This document shows positions 1-9,575 of a DNA stretch of 64,000 nt, one piece after another. The notes beneath the pieces were generated by a model. The model was not told where the DNA came from. It saw only the letters and a list, made by a program, of their open reading frames with translations, and did no database searches. The translations under genes and the position numbers were made by a program. Each line of letters starts with the position of its first letter. The first letter of the stretch is position 1. This stretch comes from Pseudozobellia sp. WGM2 (GTDB taxonomy: Bacteria > Bacteroidota > Bacteroidia > Flavobacteriales > Flavobacteriaceae): NCBI RefSeq assembly GCF_017810075.1, contig NZ_JADNYK010000001.1, positions 558,001-622,000 of the forward strand. The letters run 5' to 3'.

Positions 1-1140
1 GGTAAACCCATCAGCCAGGCGATGGCCGAAGTTGAAAAATGTGCTTGGGTCTGCGAGTATTATGCCGAAAATTCTAAAGACCAGTTACAAAATGAAGAAA
101 TTAAGACCGATGCAAATGAAAGCTATGTCAGTTTTGAACCTATTGGTGTTATTTTGGCGGTGATGCCATGGAATTATCCTTTTTGGCAAGTATTTCGATT
201 TGCCGCACCGAATTTGATGGCGGGCAATGTAGGTATTCTAAAACATGCCTCAAATGTCATGAAATCGGCAGAGTTATTAGAGCAGGTATTTATCAATGCA
301 GGTTTTCCCAAAGGTTGTTTTCAAAATTTGGTGATTGGTAGTGAAAAAATAGAATATGTTCTTCAAAATCCTTTGGTAAAGGCAGCTACACTAACTGGTA
401 GCACTCCAGCCGGAGCATCGGTTGCATCGATTGCCGGAAAAGAAATAAAAAAGACCGTCTTAGAACTTGGGGGTAGCAATGCCCTTGTCGTTTTTGATGA
501 TGCAAACATCGATAGCTGTGTAGATACTTGTGTTCAGGCACGTTTTCAAAACACCGGGCAAAGTTGTATTGCAGGTAAGCGATTATTGGTTCATGAAAAA
601 ATTGCAAATGAATTTATAGAAAAATTTACTCTTAAAGTTCAGGAGCTAAAAAGTGGTGACCCGATGAACGAGGACTCTTACATTGGAGTATTAGCTAGAG
701 AGGACCTCGCAGAAGATTTAGAGAAACAAGTTAACGAATCGGTGAAAATGGGTGCTGAGATTATCTTAGGAGGTAAGAGAAACGGTAATTATTTCGAACC
801 TACAATTTTAACAGGGGTTACTTCAGATATGCCAGTTTTTAAAGAGGAAACTTTTGGCCCTGCAATTGGTATAACTACTTTTAAGACAGACGATGAGGCC
901 GTAAGATTATCGAACAGCTCAGAATTCGGCTTAGGTGTTTCGATATTTACCCAAAGAATGGATAGGGTAAACAAATTGGTAAATGAATTTGATGAGGGCG
1001 CCCTTTTTGTCAATGAGCTAGTGAAGAGTGATCCAAGGCTTCCCTTTGGCGGAGTAAAAATATCAGGTTATGGTAGAGAGCTTTCAGCCCATGGTATTAA
1101 AGAGTTTATGAACAAAAAAACGGTTTACATCAATATTTGA
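1..1140 (+). CDS. NAD(P)-dependent succinate-semialdehyde-type aldehyde dehydrogenase, 3' part
   Basis: The reading frame is open from base 1, so the N-terminal coding part lies outside the window; the first ATG at 22 is internal. The product is an aldehyde dehydrogenase of the Sad/GabD type, which oxidises short semialdehydes to acids in the cytoplasm. Visible landmarks are the cofactor-binding segment MPWNYPFWQ, the general base in LELGG, the catalytic cysteine in NTGQSCIAGKR (codon 565-567) and the C-terminal PFGGVKISGYGRE. About 379 residues are present of the roughly 460 usual for the family. A second enzyme of the same family is encoded at 45148-46539. The exact aldehyde substrate cannot be read from sequence. 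Confidence 0.93.
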   Translation, partial: GKPISQAMAEVEKCAWVCEYYAENSKDQLQNEEIKTDANESYVSFEPIGVILAVMPWNYPFWQVFRFAAPNLMAGNVGILKHASNVMKSAELLEQVFINAGFPKGCFQNLVIGSEKIEYVLQNPLVKAATLTGSTPAGASVASIAGKEIKKTVLELGGSNALVVFDDANIDSCVDTCVQARFQNTGQSCIAGKRLLVHEKIANEFIEKFTLKVQELKSGDPMNEDSYIGVLAREDLAEDLEKQVNESVKMGAEIILGGKRNGNYFEPTILTGVTSDMPVFKEETFGPAIGITTFKTDDEAVRLSNSSEFGLGVSIFTQRMDRVNKLVNEFDEGALFVNELVKSDPRLPFGGVKISGYGRELSAHGIKEFMNKKTVYINI

Positions 1141-1194
1141 ATAAAAGAGCGTTATTTTTAAAGCTAAACTTCCTCAAAATCTAAAATAGAATTC

Positions 1195-2091
1195 ATGAAA
1201 TTCGGAAAGGTAGATAACCCGGAGAATATTGATTTTACAATACCTATAGATCACCCTGATACTTCGGTAGTATTGGCGAAGAGTGATAAAAAAACTCCCT
1301 TGAATGTATATGTAGGTTGTGCTAAATGGAATCGTCAAGACCTGAAAAATTTCTATCCAAGAGGTACCAAAGATGAACTCGTCTACTATTCGAGCCAGTT
1401 TAATTCAATTGAGTTAAATGCAACGTTTTATCGCATTTTCCCCGCAGAACAGTATGAGAAATGGTATGATAAAACCCCTGATAATTTTAAATTTTTTCCA
1501 AAGGTAGCCAATGACATTAGTCATTTGCGGCGTTTGAATGATGCGATATACCCCATAATTGATAGCTATTTAGATGTTACATCGAACTTAAAAGACAAGT
1601 TGGGAACTATTTTTCTTCAGATGCACAATAACTTTGGACCCAAAAACTGGGATAGGGTAGTAAAGTTTGTGGAGTATTGGCCGAAAGAGTTTTCACTTGC
1701 CATGGAGTTTCGACATACCGACTGGTTCAACGATGAAAATGTTGCCCAAGAGCTATATCATTTGCTAGAAGAGAACGGTATAGCGAATATTTTAGTCGAT
1801 ACCGCCGGTCGTAGAGATTTGATGCATATGAGATTGACCAATAATGAGGCCTTTGTTCGTTATGTGGGTGCTAATCATGAGAATGATTATGATCGGATCG
1901 ATGAATGGATCGATAGATTAGAGGACTGGAAAAATCAAGGTTTACGAAACATTCATTTTTTTGTACATCAGAATTTAGAATTGGAATCTCCGTTAATTTC
2001 AGCTCGATTTATTGAGAAGTTGAATAAAAAATTGGATACAAATCTTAATATTCCGAAAACGCTGAACAAAACAAATGGTAAACTATTCTAA
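1195..2091 (+). CDS. DUF72 (YecE-like) family protein
   Basis: A 298-residue cytoplasmic protein with the hallmarks of the DUF72/YecE family: VYVGCAKWNR near residue 40, the segment FNSIELNATFYR near 90, FKFFPKVAND, and a C-terminal half with MEFRHTDWF and HFFVHQN. The family adopts a TIM-barrel fold related to xylose-isomerase-like enzymes, and its reaction is not established. It carries an extra N-terminal stretch of about 40 residues before the conserved core. It starts 54 bp after the dehydrogenase stop on the same strand, so co-transcription is possible. I am confident of the family and make no claim about the substrate. Confidence 0.88.
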   Translation: MKFGKVDNPENIDFTIPIDHPDTSVVLAKSDKKTPLNVYVGCAKWNRQDLKNFYPRGTKDELVYYSSQFNSIELNATFYRIFPAEQYEKWYDKTPDNFKFFPKVANDISHLRRLNDAIYPIIDSYLDVTSNLKDKLGTIFLQMHNNFGPKNWDRVVKFVEYWPKEFSLAMEFRHTDWFNDENVAQELYHLLEENGIANILVDTAGRRDLMHMRLTNNEAFVRYVGANHENDYDRIDEWIDRLEDWKNQGLRNIHFFVHQNLELESPLISARFIEKLNKKLDTNLNIPKTLNKTNGKLF

Positions 2092-2106
2092 GGGCGTTAT
2101 CTTAAT

Positions 2107-2114
2107 TAATTTTG
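2107..2114 (+). promoter_or_regulatory. Candidate -7 promoter box (TAnnTTTG)
   Basis: TAATTTTG matches the Bacteroidota sigma-A -7 consensus TAnnTTTG and lies 33 bp before the thioesterase start codon. No convincing -33 TTTG partner was seen, so this rests on one box and its position. Confidence 0.4.
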
Positions 2115-2147
2115 TAGTGTAAAAAATTCCCCTTAAAAAAGTAACTT

Positions 2148-2546
2148 ATGAGATTTCATACAAGAAAATGGGTAAAACCGGAAGATTTAAATGCCAACGA
2201 AACCTTGTTTGGCGGGCGTGTTTTAGCTTGGATCGATGAAGAGGCAGCCTTGTACAGTATTATACAATTAGAGAACAAAAAGGTGGTTACCAAATATATG
2301 TCAGAAATCAATTTCATGAGTACGGCAGTGCAAGGCGATGTTGTAGAAATTGGTATTGAGGTGGTAAAATTCGGTAAATCATCATTAAACCTCAATTGCG
2401 AGGTTAGAAATAAGATGACAAGAGAGACCATTGTAACTGTTGATAACATAATTATGGTCAACTTGGGTGATAACGGTAAACCTAAACCTCACGGCAAGAA
2501 AAAAGTCGAATTTGTGAGAGACCGATTGGCTAATGCCGATGACTAA
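2148..2546 (+). CDS. Acyl-CoA thioesterase, hotdog fold (YciA/BACH-like)
   Basis: A 132-residue single-domain hotdog protein. The segment ANETLFGGRVLAWIDEEAA contains the conserved N...GG...W.D pattern of YciA/BACH-type acyl-CoA hydrolases, with the catalytic Asp in the long helix. The later TVDNIIMVNLGDNGKP resembles the family's C-terminal strand. Such enzymes hydrolyse acyl-CoA thioesters to free acid and CoA in the cytoplasm and act as hexamers. Its own candidate promoter lies at 2107-2114, and the gene runs convergently into the dipeptidase with only 1 bp between stop codons. The chain-length preference is unknown. Confidence 0.88.
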   Translation: MRFHTRKWVKPEDLNANETLFGGRVLAWIDEEAALYSIIQLENKKVVTKYMSEINFMSTAVQGDVVEIGIEVVKFGKSSLNLNCEVRNKMTRETIVTVDNIIMVNLGDNGKPKPHGKKKVEFVRDRLANADD

Positions 2547-2547
2547 A

Positions 2548-3828
2548 TCAATTGGCTTGGGCAAAGGCTTGAACTTCGTCGAGAACTCTTAACAGGTTTT
2601 CGCCCCATAATTTCGCGATTTCTTCTTCGGTATATCCTCTTTTTACGAGTTCAAGGGTTACATTGAAGGTTTCAGAGGCATCTCGCCAACCTTCAATTCC
2701 ACCGCCGCCATCGAAATCAGAGCTGATGCCCACGTGGTCGATTCCTATCAGGTCGACCATATAGTCGATATGGTCTATAAAATCCGAAACATTAACGGCA
2801 GGTGGAGCACTAGCTAAGTCAGCAACCGTTTCTCGGGCTATTTTGACCACTTTTCTATAATTCTCGAATGCTTTCTTTTTTTCTTGATCGGTCATTGAAG
2901 AAAACTGTTGGCGTTCGTACCAAGGTATGTTTAAAGAGTCAGCTATTTTTTTACGGTAGGTTTTCATAAAATTACTACGTATAGAATCTTTTTTGCTATT
3001 TAGGTAAGAACTAAATGCAACGGTCTGAACCACACCACCATTTTTTTGTATAAGTTTTAGTTGTTGATCGTCAAGGTTTCTACTATGATCGCACAGGGCT
3101 CTAGCCGAAGAATGGGAAGCAATTATCGGAGTTTTTGAGAGACTCAACATCTGCAACATGGCTTCTCTCGAAGGATGAGATACATCAATCATTATACCTA
3201 GTCTATTCATCTCTTTCACAGCTTCTTCACCTAAGTTACTTAAACCATTATTAAGCCATTTGTCATCTTCTTCGCCTGTATGTGAATCACTAAATTGATT
3301 ATGACCGTTATGGGCTAGAGAAACGTAACGGGCTCCCATTTCATGATATTTTTTGAAATTTGAAAGATTGTCTTTCATGGGGTAAGCGTTCTCAACGCCT
3401 ATCATAGCTACTTTCTTTCCGGCTTTATGAATGCGTCGAACATCTTCTGATGTGAGCGCAAGTTCAATTTGCTCAGGTGCAAATTCTTCACATAATTTAT
3501 GAATGGCTTCAAACTTACTTAAAGCATTATGCTCGGCTTTATCGTAGGCTTTACTTGTTAATGAGTCTTGGCCCGTATATACGATCAACCAAGTCACATC
3601 AAGACCTCCTTCTTGCATCTTTGGCAAATTAATTTGGGTCTCGAGACGTTGTGTGTAATTTTTTTCTGCAGTAAAGTTATTGATATTGATGTCGTTATGA
3701 GTGTCTATCTTAAGAATACTTTCATGTATTTGTTGAGCTTGTACTCGAAGTGATTTCTGTTCTTCTTTCTTGGTTTTTCCACAAGAAAGTATCGTTGCAA
3801 GGCAAAAAAGATAGATGAAATAGCGCAT
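2548..3828 (-). CDS. Membrane dipeptidase (peptidase family M19), lipoprotein
   Basis: A 426-residue zinc dipeptidase of the renal-dipeptidase family. An N-terminal signal ending in ILSCG is a lipobox, so the protein is probably tethered to an outer membrane leaflet. The M19 landmarks are present in order: DTHNDIN near residue 42 (first metal ligands), GVENAYPM (metal-bridging Glu), SLAHNGHNQF, DVSHPS and SHSSARALCDH (His ligands), and GISSDFDGGGG near the C-terminus. The enzyme cleaves dipeptides, often with D-residues or dehydro-residues. The gene stands alone, convergent with the thioesterase, and has its own upstream region at 3829-4025. Confidence 0.93.
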   Translation of the reverse strand: MRYFIYLFCLATILSCGKTKKEEQKSLRVQAQQIHESILKIDTHNDININNFTAEKNYTQRLETQINLPKMQEGGLDVTWLIVYTGQDSLTSKAYDKAEHNALSKFEAIHKLCEEFAPEQIELALTSEDVRRIHKAGKKVAMIGVENAYPMKDNLSNFKKYHEMGARYVSLAHNGHNQFSDSHTGEEDDKWLNNGLSNLGEEAVKEMNRLGIMIDVSHPSREAMLQMLSLSKTPIIASHSSARALCDHSRNLDDQQLKLIQKNGGVVQTVAFSSYLNSKKDSIRSNFMKTYRKKIADSLNIPWYERQQFSSMTDQEKKKAFENYRKVVKIARETVADLASAPPAVNVSDFIDHIDYMVDLIGIDHVGISSDFDGGGGIEGWRDASETFNVTLELVKRGYTEEEIAKLWGENLLRVLDEVQAFAQAN

Positions 3829-4025
3829 GTTGTAAGAATTTATACCTACAAATAAAGCATTTTGACAACATATATAGAACCCTAGGTAACATTTAATTGT
3901 CCGTACCTCGAATTATAGGGAATTTTATAATTGTAAACAGATAAGATTGCCGAAATGACAAAATAAACTCAGGCAAAATACCTGTTCGTTATTACAAATC
4001 AGGAATATTTAAAATCAATCCCAAA

Positions 4026-4784
4026 TTGAAACCTAAAGACCTACTAAGTCAATTGACAGACTTCGAAAAAAAATTGACAGAATTTTCATTTAATAAACTA
4101 AATGCTGATGAAGCGGAATTTCTTAAATGCTCTTTTCTCTCGTTTAAAGCGAATCTTCTAGAAATAATGTCGCTTGAAAAATCAAGTGATCCACAATTTG
4201 TCAGAGGAAAAAAGTGTAGATCACAAAACTCAGAGAAATATGCTTTAGGTGAAAATTGGTTCATAGCCGATAGCTATATTAAAATCTACGATGAAGTTAT
4301 TGATCATCATGAATCATATGATACGCTGCTCAAATCTTTAAACATAGAACCTGCCATGAAAAGCCAACTTTATACCTCTACATTATTTGAGAATACTACT
4401 TCGACTGCAACAGTTGAAAAACAAATTTTGAATCTTCAATTGTTGTTAGATGACGAATGTACCGGAGAAATAGAACTTTTAGAAGAACTGTTATTCATTT
4501 ATGAAAGAAACGCATTAGAATTTATTGGCATGGCCAAGCTACATATTCAAAATGAGAATTATGCTGAATTAGCCTTTGTGGCTCATAAAATTAAGACAGG
4601 CCTTGCTATGTTAGATACGAATGACCTGCATTCGATTATTTTACAGATAGAACAAGTTTGTATTACGGATAAAGACCCGAAACATCTGCAATTTCTGTGT
4701 GATTGCTTTGCGCAAGAATATCCTATAGTAAAAGAAACATTGAAATTAGCTTTCGACAAATTGAAAAATACAAACGATTTATAG
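4026..4784 (+). CDS. Hpt-domain protein, first gene of the polysaccharide operon
   Basis: A 252-residue soluble protein. Residues 155-245 look like a histidine-phosphotransfer (Hpt) domain: helical, with FVAHKIKTGLAML, where H187 is the predicted phospho-acceptor and the HKIKT pattern matches the AHxLKG/S motif. The first 140 residues are unassigned and rich in charged helices. The start is TTG at 4026; no in-frame ATG lies upstream, and the next Met is at about residue 48. The stop is followed after 2 bp by the receiver gene, so the two are very likely coupled as phospho-donor and acceptor. No sensor kinase is encoded in this operon. The Hpt call is from motif and context. Confidence 0.7.
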   Translation: MKPKDLLSQLTDFEKKLTEFSFNKLNADEAEFLKCSFLSFKANLLEIMSLEKSSDPQFVRGKKCRSQNSEKYALGENWFIADSYIKIYDEVIDHHESYDTLLKSLNIEPAMKSQLYTSTLFENTTSTATVEKQILNLQLLLDDECTGEIELLEELLFIYERNALEFIGMAKLHIQNENYAELAFVAHKIKTGLAMLDTNDLHSIILQIEQVCITDKDPKHLQFLCDCFAQEYPIVKETLKLAFDKLKNTNDL

Positions 4785-4786
4785 CC

Positions 4787-5158
4787 ATGGGCAAAGCAAA
4801 ACTTTTATTAGCGGAAGATGATGATTTGTTGGCTGCCCTCCTCAATTTTAGATTGAAAAAAGGCGGGTATGAAGTTACTCACAGCAGCGATGGTAAACAG
4901 GTTAAAGAATTTTTGTCACAAACCATGCCTGATATTATTGTTAGCGATATAATGATGCCTTATTTCTCAGGAATAGAGCTAATATCTTATGTAAGAAAGG
5001 AGCTTAATTCTAATGTGCCCATTATAATAATTTCTTCGGCAGGCAATGAAGAGAACGTACTAAATGCCTTTGAATTAGGTGCCAACGATTTTATCTCTAA
5101 ACCAGTAAACCCTACAGAATTATTGGTTAGGGTAGGTAGAGAGTTAAACAAAAACTAA
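4787..5158 (+). CDS. Stand-alone response-regulator receiver (CheY-like)
   Basis: A 123-residue single receiver domain with no output domain. The acidic pocket is D11/D12, the phospho-acceptor is D54 in VSDIMMPYFSG, a Ser pair sits at 83-84 and the conserved Lys is K105 in FISKPVNP. I chose ATG 4787 over the longer frame opening at 4703, because the extra 28 residues overlap the Hpt gene and are not receiver-like. It lies 2 bp after the Hpt gene and 1 bp before the HEAT-repeat gene. In this setting it probably acts through protein contacts, perhaps with the HEAT protein or the glycosyltransferase; that partner assignment is inference. Confidence 0.9.
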   Translation: MGKAKLLLAEDDDLLAALLNFRLKKGGYEVTHSSDGKQVKEFLSQTMPDIIVSDIMMPYFSGIELISYVRKELNSNVPIIIISSAGNEENVLNAFELGANDFISKPVNPTELLVRVGRELNKN

Positions 5159-5159
5159 T

Positions 5160-8144
5160 GTGCTGATAGCAAGTATTAAATATAAAATGCCCCCATTGAT
5201 AACCGCACCAAGAATCGATATTGATTTACTGTGGATGTTGACCTTTGTTTTTATTGGGTTGGCGGTAATATACTTGATCTCTGTGTTCGTGTTTAGAAAT
5301 AATATATCCTCTACATCTGCCAAAACAAAAAATAGAAAGAAAGAATTATCGCCCATGGTGAGCGAATTTTTGTTCTATGATGAAAATTCAGATAAATCGG
5401 AAAAATCGAACTATATCGATTTGAAGATTCAAATTCGTGAACTCATCAAAGATAAGTTTAATCGCAAGGTACTGACCGAGGTGTTATTAGACTTGCGCAA
5501 AGATGTATCAGGAGACACCAAGCAAAGGTTGTTTAAGCTATATCAAGATTTAGGTTTAGAAAAAGATGCCTTTGATAAATTAGATAGTTGGCGATGGGAA
5601 GTTGTTTCGAAAGGGATTTCACAACTAACGCAAATGCACGTAGAGCCTGCGTACGGCTTCATAACAAAATTTATCAACGATAGAAGGTCTACGGTTCGAA
5701 AGCAAGCAGAGATTGCTACGGTCACTTTGAAGTCAGAAGGAATCAATTATTTTTTAGATACTACGAGGTATAAAATATCGGAATGGCAACAGTTAAAATT
5801 GCTCGATGTACTAAGAAATCGTGAAGCATTCGACCCTCCGCGGTTTAAGTTCTGGTTGACATCTACCAATAAACATGTGGTTTTATTCGCTCTTCGTCTT
5901 ATAAAATATTACAATCAGAACGATGCTAACACTTCATTGATCGAACTTGTGAAACACAAAAACAATCATATCAAACTTGAGGCCATCGGTTGTATCAAAG
6001 AATTCTACGTTGTCGAGGCCCTGCCCGTTTTAAAGCAGGTTCTGGCAAAATGCAATGTCGATATTAAGATTGCAATCTTAGACGTCATCGGTGAATTGGG
6101 AGAGGAGAAGGATATTGATTTTTTAAATAGTGTAGCACAACGTGAGGGCAATTTTGCAGTAAAAAGTAAAGCTATGGCCGCTATGAACATGATTGTTCCT
6201 GAGACTGTGATGCCTACCGAAGGTATTGACAATAGGGGCATTGAAATAGAAGAGGTTCAGATACAAAAACAAATTACAGAACCCATTGTTGAGATTTCTG
6301 AAAATGGTTCTGTTGAAAATTCAGTAGAAAGTGATATAGATATATTCATTAATACGAGTAATGAACAAGAGGTCTTACCAGAAGAAAAGGAAACCATGGG
6401 TGAGACACCTAAACCTATAGAAGATGATTCTGACCCCATAGTTCAAGAAACCAACAAAATACATAATGAAGAAGAAGCTCATAATACTGAAGTAAAAGAA
6501 GAGCAGGTTGATTTAGAGACTTGTGAAATTTTAGATGTTAACGAAGATGTGAGTGCCGACGCTACTATAGAGAGCCAATCATTATTTGATAATTTGGCTG
6601 CATTCGTTGCAAACGAAATACCCTTGACAGAGAAATTATCTGAAGAGGTTTTGCCCAATATTTCCTTTCTCAGTGTTCAAGGGGAGGCTGAAAAGCCTTG
6701 TGAAACTGTCGAAAACCTATTTAAAATTAAATCCCACATTGATGCGGATGCAGTTTTGGCATCTACCAAAGCTCAACCGCCTTTATATATAGAGTTCTTA
6801 CCGTTAGTAATTCTAAATAATGGGAAGAAACATCCACAGCCAAAAAACGTAAATACCATGAAAGACTCTAAAGCTCCTGACCCTGGCATACTTAAAATGG
6901 AAGTAGAATTTGAAGAAGTAAAGGTGCCTATAGTTTATGATTCAAAAAAAGAACCACCCTTGTTCGATATCCAAAAGATAGGTTTCTTACCTGTGGTAAC
7001 AGAAGGTGAAGAAAAGCAGGAATTTGGCCCTGATGTTGATGATTGCCGATTAGTAAGTGATATTGAAGAATTAGGTTTTTTACCAATAGTAACAGATGCT
7101 GAAAGAAAAATTGAAGATGTTGGCGCTAATGATGAGTCCGGTGAATCTGATGTTATCGAAGAATTAGAAGGCTTTGTTTTAAATGATTTCGAAGTCGATT
7201 TTGAAAGAACTGAAAATACGGTCAGCCAAGAAAATATAGAGTTTGAACTCGATGACGAAGCATTTGTAAATGTTGATGGAGAGGGTTATGGTGAAGATGT
7301 GATTACTTGGTTATTGACACAAAACGGTGTTGAAGAAATTGAGGTGGAATTTGAGGAAGTTTCAAAAGATTCAGAAAATATAGAGGACTTGATTCCAGAA
7401 CCGGTCTATTACAATGAACATGAAGCATATATGATGGGGCTTCTTGATGATTTAGAAGAAATGGGTGATCATAGGGAAATTGCATTGTTAGAAGAGTTAC
7501 TAGAGGCGGAAAACAAAGGTTTCATCAAAGATAGAATACTACATATGATAGAAATTTTTTCTAAACAACGAGATGGTCATATTGCACTTCGCAAAAGTCA
7601 CATTGAAGAATTAGACCTACCGAGTTTTAGCGTTTTTGCCGACCTGTTTAAGAGTATCGATCGTGAATCTAAGCTAATACTTCTTGAAGAAATTGTGATT
7701 GTAGGCGATGAAAAAGAAATTCAATTTTTAGATGGTCTGCTCGAAGACCCCGATACCGAAATAAGAATAAAAGCTCAAAGTGCGTTAAAATTGTTGGTGG
7801 CCAAGGTTGCAGAAAATGAAGAGACTAAAAAAGATAAAAAAAAAGAAGACGACACTAAATTGACCAAAGCACTTTTTGACGATCAAATGGCCAAAGAGAA
7901 TCCTGAGGTTCAGTATACTGAAGATGAGTTTCATCAACTTTTGAATGAGGTTGATATAGAACCTTCGCTAGACCCCGAAATATTTGACATCGATTTTGAA
8001 CTATCGGAAGTTTTGGATAAGACCTACGATAAAGAGGTATTGAATTTACCGGTCATCGCTACTGAAGTATCACCGAACGGTGCTTCCTTCTTATTTCAGC
8101 TCTACAATTTTCCTAAAAACATCTTCGGAAAATTGAATGGATAG
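5160..8144 (+). CDS. Membrane-anchored HEAT-repeat protein with acidic linker
   Basis: A large 994-residue protein with one N-terminal membrane segment (about residues 18-40). Helical HEAT-like repeats follow at about 60-370. Next comes a long acidic, Glu/Asp-rich stretch (about 370-755), and a second short HEAT-like block at about 755-890. The linker holds three similar motifs of the form FLP(L/V/I)V near residues 545, 607 and 638. The start is GTG at 5160, or possibly ATG 5187 (residue 10). The last 8 bp overlap the glycosyltransferase start, so translation is probably coupled. HEAT arrays are protein-binding scaffolds, and a role bridging the receiver and the polysaccharide synthase is plausible but unproven. 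No enzyme motif was seen. Confidence 0.8.
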   Translation: MLIASIKYKMPPLITAPRIDIDLLWMLTFVFIGLAVIYLISVFVFRNNISSTSAKTKNRKKELSPMVSEFLFYDENSDKSEKSNYIDLKIQIRELIKDKFNRKVLTEVLLDLRKDVSGDTKQRLFKLYQDLGLEKDAFDKLDSWRWEVVSKGISQLTQMHVEPAYGFITKFINDRRSTVRKQAEIATVTLKSEGINYFLDTTRYKISEWQQLKLLDVLRNREAFDPPRFKFWLTSTNKHVVLFALRLIKYYNQNDANTSLIELVKHKNNHIKLEAIGCIKEFYVVEALPVLKQVLAKCNVDIKIAILDVIGELGEEKDIDFLNSVAQREGNFAVKSKAMAAMNMIVPETVMPTEGIDNRGIEIEEVQIQKQITEPIVEISENGSVENSVESDIDIFINTSNEQEVLPEEKETMGETPKPIEDDSDPIVQETNKIHNEEEAHNTEVKEEQVDLETCEILDVNEDVSADATIESQSLFDNLAAFVANEIPLTEKLSEEVLPNISFLSVQGEAEKPCETVENLFKIKSHIDADAVLASTKAQPPLYIEFLPLVILNNGKKHPQPKNVNTMKDSKAPDPGILKMEVEFEEVKVPIVYDSKKEPPLFDIQKIGFLPVVTEGEEKQEFGPDVDDCRLVSDIEELGFLPIVTDAERKIEDVGANDESGESDVIEELEGFVLNDFEVDFERTENTVSQENIEFELDDEAFVNVDGEGYGEDVITWLLTQNGVEEIEVEFEEVSKDSENIEDLIPEPVYYNEHEAYMMGLLDDLEEMGDHREIALLEELLEAENKGFIKDRILHMIEIFSKQRDGHIALRKSHIEELDLPSFSVFADLFKSIDRESKLILLEEIVIVGDEKEIQFLDGLLEDPDTEIRIKAQSALKLLVAKVAENEETKKDKKKEDDTKLTKALFDDQMAKENPEVQYTEDEFHQLLNEVDIEPSLDPEIFDIDFELSEVLDKTYDKEVLNLPVIATEVSPNGASFLFQLYNFPKNIFGKLNG

Positions 8145-9567
8145 CACATTATTCGATATCATTCTTGAATACATAAACATTGTTTTTCTAGTGTTTACGG
8201 TAGTGCTGTTTACGCTATTTACAATTATGGGGTATTTATCTACTCGAAATTCCCTTCACTACAGAAAGAAAAATAGTTTTGGCGACTTGTCAAAAATCAT
8301 GGCGTCTCCATTATCTCCAAGTATTACAATTATTGCCCCAGCCTATAACGAGGGGCTTACCATAGTTGAAAATATAAGATCTCTCATGTCACTTCGCTAT
8401 GTGAATTATGAGGTGATGGTAGTAAACGATGGAAGCAAAGACGATACGTTGCAAAAAATGATCGATGCTTATGATCTTATAAAAATAGATTTTGAAATCG
8501 ACCCGGATTGGAGAAGCAAACCGATACGAGGGGTTTATAAATCACCACATCGGGCCTTTTCTAAGCTAACTGTGATCGATAAAGAAAACGGGGGCAAGTC
8601 AGATGCTCTTAATACGGGCATGTCACTCTCTACCAGCCGGTATGTTGGGTGTATCGATGTTGATTGTCTATTGTTACCTGACGCGCTTTTGCATGTGGTC
8701 AAGTCATTTTACCAGCGTTCAGAAAAGAGGGTTATTGCTGTTGGAGGTGTAATTCGGGTAGCAAATTCATGCATTATTGAAGGTGGACAACTTGAGGAAA
8801 TTAGACTACCTAAGAATTGGTTGGCTCGGTTTCAGTTATTGGAATATACTCGGTCTTTCATCTTGGGGCGAATGGCCTGGGGCCGTATAGACAGTCTCTT
8901 GATTATTTCAGGAGCTTTTGGCTTTTTTGATCGCGAAATTGCCCTTGCAGTAGGTGGATATGACACCGGTACGGTAGGGGAGGACATGGAAATTGTTTTT
9001 AAGATGCGACGGCACATGCACGATTTGCGCGAGCCCTACACCATCGAATACATACCAGATCCCTTGTGTTGGACGGAAGTACCAGAAGATTTAAAGATTT
9101 TGGTCAATCAACGTGATCGATGGGCTAGGGGCAACTTAGAGACCCTGTTTAAGCACAAAGACATGTTCTTTAATTCAAAATATGGTCGTCTCGGCTTGTT
9201 AAGCTATCCCTATTGGTTCTTTTATGAATGGCTAGCGCCCCTAATGGAGTTTTTTGGCTTCTTCACAATTGTTTTGTTCATCTATTTGGGCATATTGAAC
9301 TGGGATTTCTTCATAGCTATTACTACAATGGTTTACGTGTTTTCGGTCATGTTTTCCTTTTATGCCATTCTTTGGGATGTGTACAGTTACAATGAATATA
9401 AAAAAACAAAGGATATTTTGATTCTAATGTTCTGTGCGATTATAGAGCCATTGGCGTTTCACCCAATTGTAGTATGGTCCGCAGTTCGAGGAAACTATAA
9501 AAAATTATTCAAGATAAAGTCTGGTTGGGGATCGCAGGTCAGAAAAGGATTTGCCAAAGCCACCTAA
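8137..9567 (+). CDS. Processive-type GT2 membrane glycosyltransferase
   Basis: A 476-residue inner-membrane family-2 glycosyltransferase. One membrane segment lies at about 12-35, a cytoplasmic GT-A domain at 60-335, and several hydrophobic segments follow from 360 on. Catalytic landmarks are complete: VND at 96-98, DVD at 174-176, the acceptor-site GED at 281-283 and QRDRW at 325-329. This QxxRW plus flanking membrane helices is the signature of processive synthases such as cellulose, hyaluronan and poly-GlcNAc synthases. No PilZ domain is present, so c-di-GMP control of the BcsA kind is not indicated. The neighbouring receiver and HEAT protein are the likelier regulators. The sugar is unknown. 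Confidence 0.93.
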   Translation: MDSTLFDIILEYINIVFLVFTVVLFTLFTIMGYLSTRNSLHYRKKNSFGDLSKIMASPLSPSITIIAPAYNEGLTIVENIRSLMSLRYVNYEVMVVNDGSKDDTLQKMIDAYDLIKIDFEIDPDWRSKPIRGVYKSPHRAFSKLTVIDKENGGKSDALNTGMSLSTSRYVGCIDVDCLLLPDALLHVVKSFYQRSEKRVIAVGGVIRVANSCIIEGGQLEEIRLPKNWLARFQLLEYTRSFILGRMAWGRIDSLLIISGAFGFFDREIALAVGGYDTGTVGEDMEIVFKMRRHMHDLREPYTIEYIPDPLCWTEVPEDLKILVNQRDRWARGNLETLFKHKDMFFNSKYGRLGLLSYPYWFFYEWLAPLMEFFGFFTIVLFIYLGILNWDFFIAITTMVYVFSVMFSFYAILWDVYSYNEYKKTKDILILMFCAIIEPLAFHPIVVWSAVRGNYKKLFKIKSGWGSQVRKGFAKAT

Positions 9568-9575
9568 AATTAAAA

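Noticed and set aside
4703-4786. Upstream extension of the receiver gene
   Set aside because: It overlaps the Hpt gene and its residues do not resemble a receiver or signal peptide; ATG 4787 fits the family start.
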